Positions 4,989 through 5,249 of a stretch of DNA of 5,249 nucleotides are shown one piece after another. The notes beneath the pieces are model-generated. The model saw nothing but the letters and a program-made list of their open reading frames with translations, searched no databases and was not told the DNA's origin. The stretch is from assembly GCA_937902115.1 (NCBI GenBank), contig CALGSR010000147.1:1-5249 (forward strand). Reading direction: 5' to 3'. This DNA is from an uncultured Bacillus sp. GTDB lineage: Bacteria; Bacillota; Bacilli; Bacillales; Cytobacillaceae. The translations under genes and the position numbers were made by a program. Each line of letters begins with the position of its first letter. Within the stretch, counting starts at the first letter, position 1.

Positions 4989-5008
4989 TAGTGAAAGGGG
5001 GTATGGAA

Positions 5009-5249
5009 ATGCAAGCACACTTAAATTCCATTGCAAAATGGGGGAAATTTCTCGGCTATATTTATATCATTTTTGGAGCGATTGACGCAATACTTGGATT
5101 ATTTGCTTTTATCATTGGGGCAATCCCGGGCGTAATTATGATTTTTCTAGGAATCTTTCTTCTTCGCGCTGGTAAAGAGGCAAGTAACTTATTGCAGGAG
5201 TATGATGAGCGTCCGCTCGCCGAATTGCTTAACAACATTGCAAAATACT
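5009..5249 (+). CDS. Small membrane protein, probably DUF5362 family, 3' end beyond the window
   Basis: Eighty codons are present and the frame is open at the window edge. After a short polar N-terminus with KWGKFLG (residues 10-16), two closely spaced hydrophobic segments (about 17-38 and 41-53) are separated by a Gly-Ala-Ile-Pro-Gly turn, forming a membrane hairpin. A charged region follows (RAGKEASN... YDERPLAELL, 53-73), likely cytoplasmic. The pattern KWGKFLG, then GLFAFIIGAIPG, then FLxRAGKEA recalls DUF5362 proteins, which as I remember carry further membrane segments after this point. Function is unknown. AAAGGGGG (4994-5001) sits 7 bp before ATG at 5009; the ATG at 5003 is too close to it. 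It lies behind the miniprotein terminator and probably has its own promoter. Confidence 0.75.
   Translation, partial: MQAHLNSIAKWGKFLGYIYIIFGAIDAILGLFAFIIGAIPGVIMIFLGIFLLRAGKEASNLLQEYDERPLAELLNNIAKY

Overview
This 5.2 kb window looks like the chromosome of a low-to-moderate GC Firmicute of the family Bacillaceae, but not Bacillus subtilis itself. The gene order on the minus strand matches the B. subtilis yqj region as I recall it: yqjC, yqjD, yqjE, then yqjH. Ribosome binding sites are strong GGAGG/GGGGG types and two promoters fit the SigA consensus well. The yqjF and yqjG genes that I recall lying between yqjE and yqjH in B. subtilis are absent. Repeats occupy that gap and also the yqjD-yqjE gap.

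Right to left on the minus strand: a methylmalonyl-CoA epimerase (4056-4469) is followed after one base by a biotin-dependent acyl-CoA carboxyltransferase subunit (2504-4054). The pair suggests propionyl/methylmalonyl-CoA metabolism. A GC-rich hairpin with a T tract ends this unit at 2471-2495. It is one of three GGGAC-type palindromes in 2363-2505. An M20-family tripeptidase-like enzyme (1142-2260) follows with its own SigA-like promoter (2295-2323). A gap of about 250 bp holds a GC-rich hairpin and a symmetrical 51-bp-period repeat. The window then ends inside a Y-family translesion DNA polymerase (1-895, PolY1/DinB).

On the plus strand, divergent from the epimerase, is a 33-codon gene with a TTG start (4702-4803). 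It encodes a single-pass membrane miniprotein closely resembling Prli42, which anchors the stressosome in Listeria and other Firmicutes. It has a good promoter and a downstream hairpin. A plus-strand membrane protein gene (5009 to the end), probably DUF5362, starts after it and runs off the window.

The most interesting non-coding stretch is the 4470-4701 divergent region. It carries a perfect 11-bp inverted repeat flanking a TetR-operator-like palindrome, and one arm lies inside the prli42 promoter spacer. No complete unknown multi-gene system is visible. The novelty lies in the miniprotein, the putative shared operator and the intergenic repeats.
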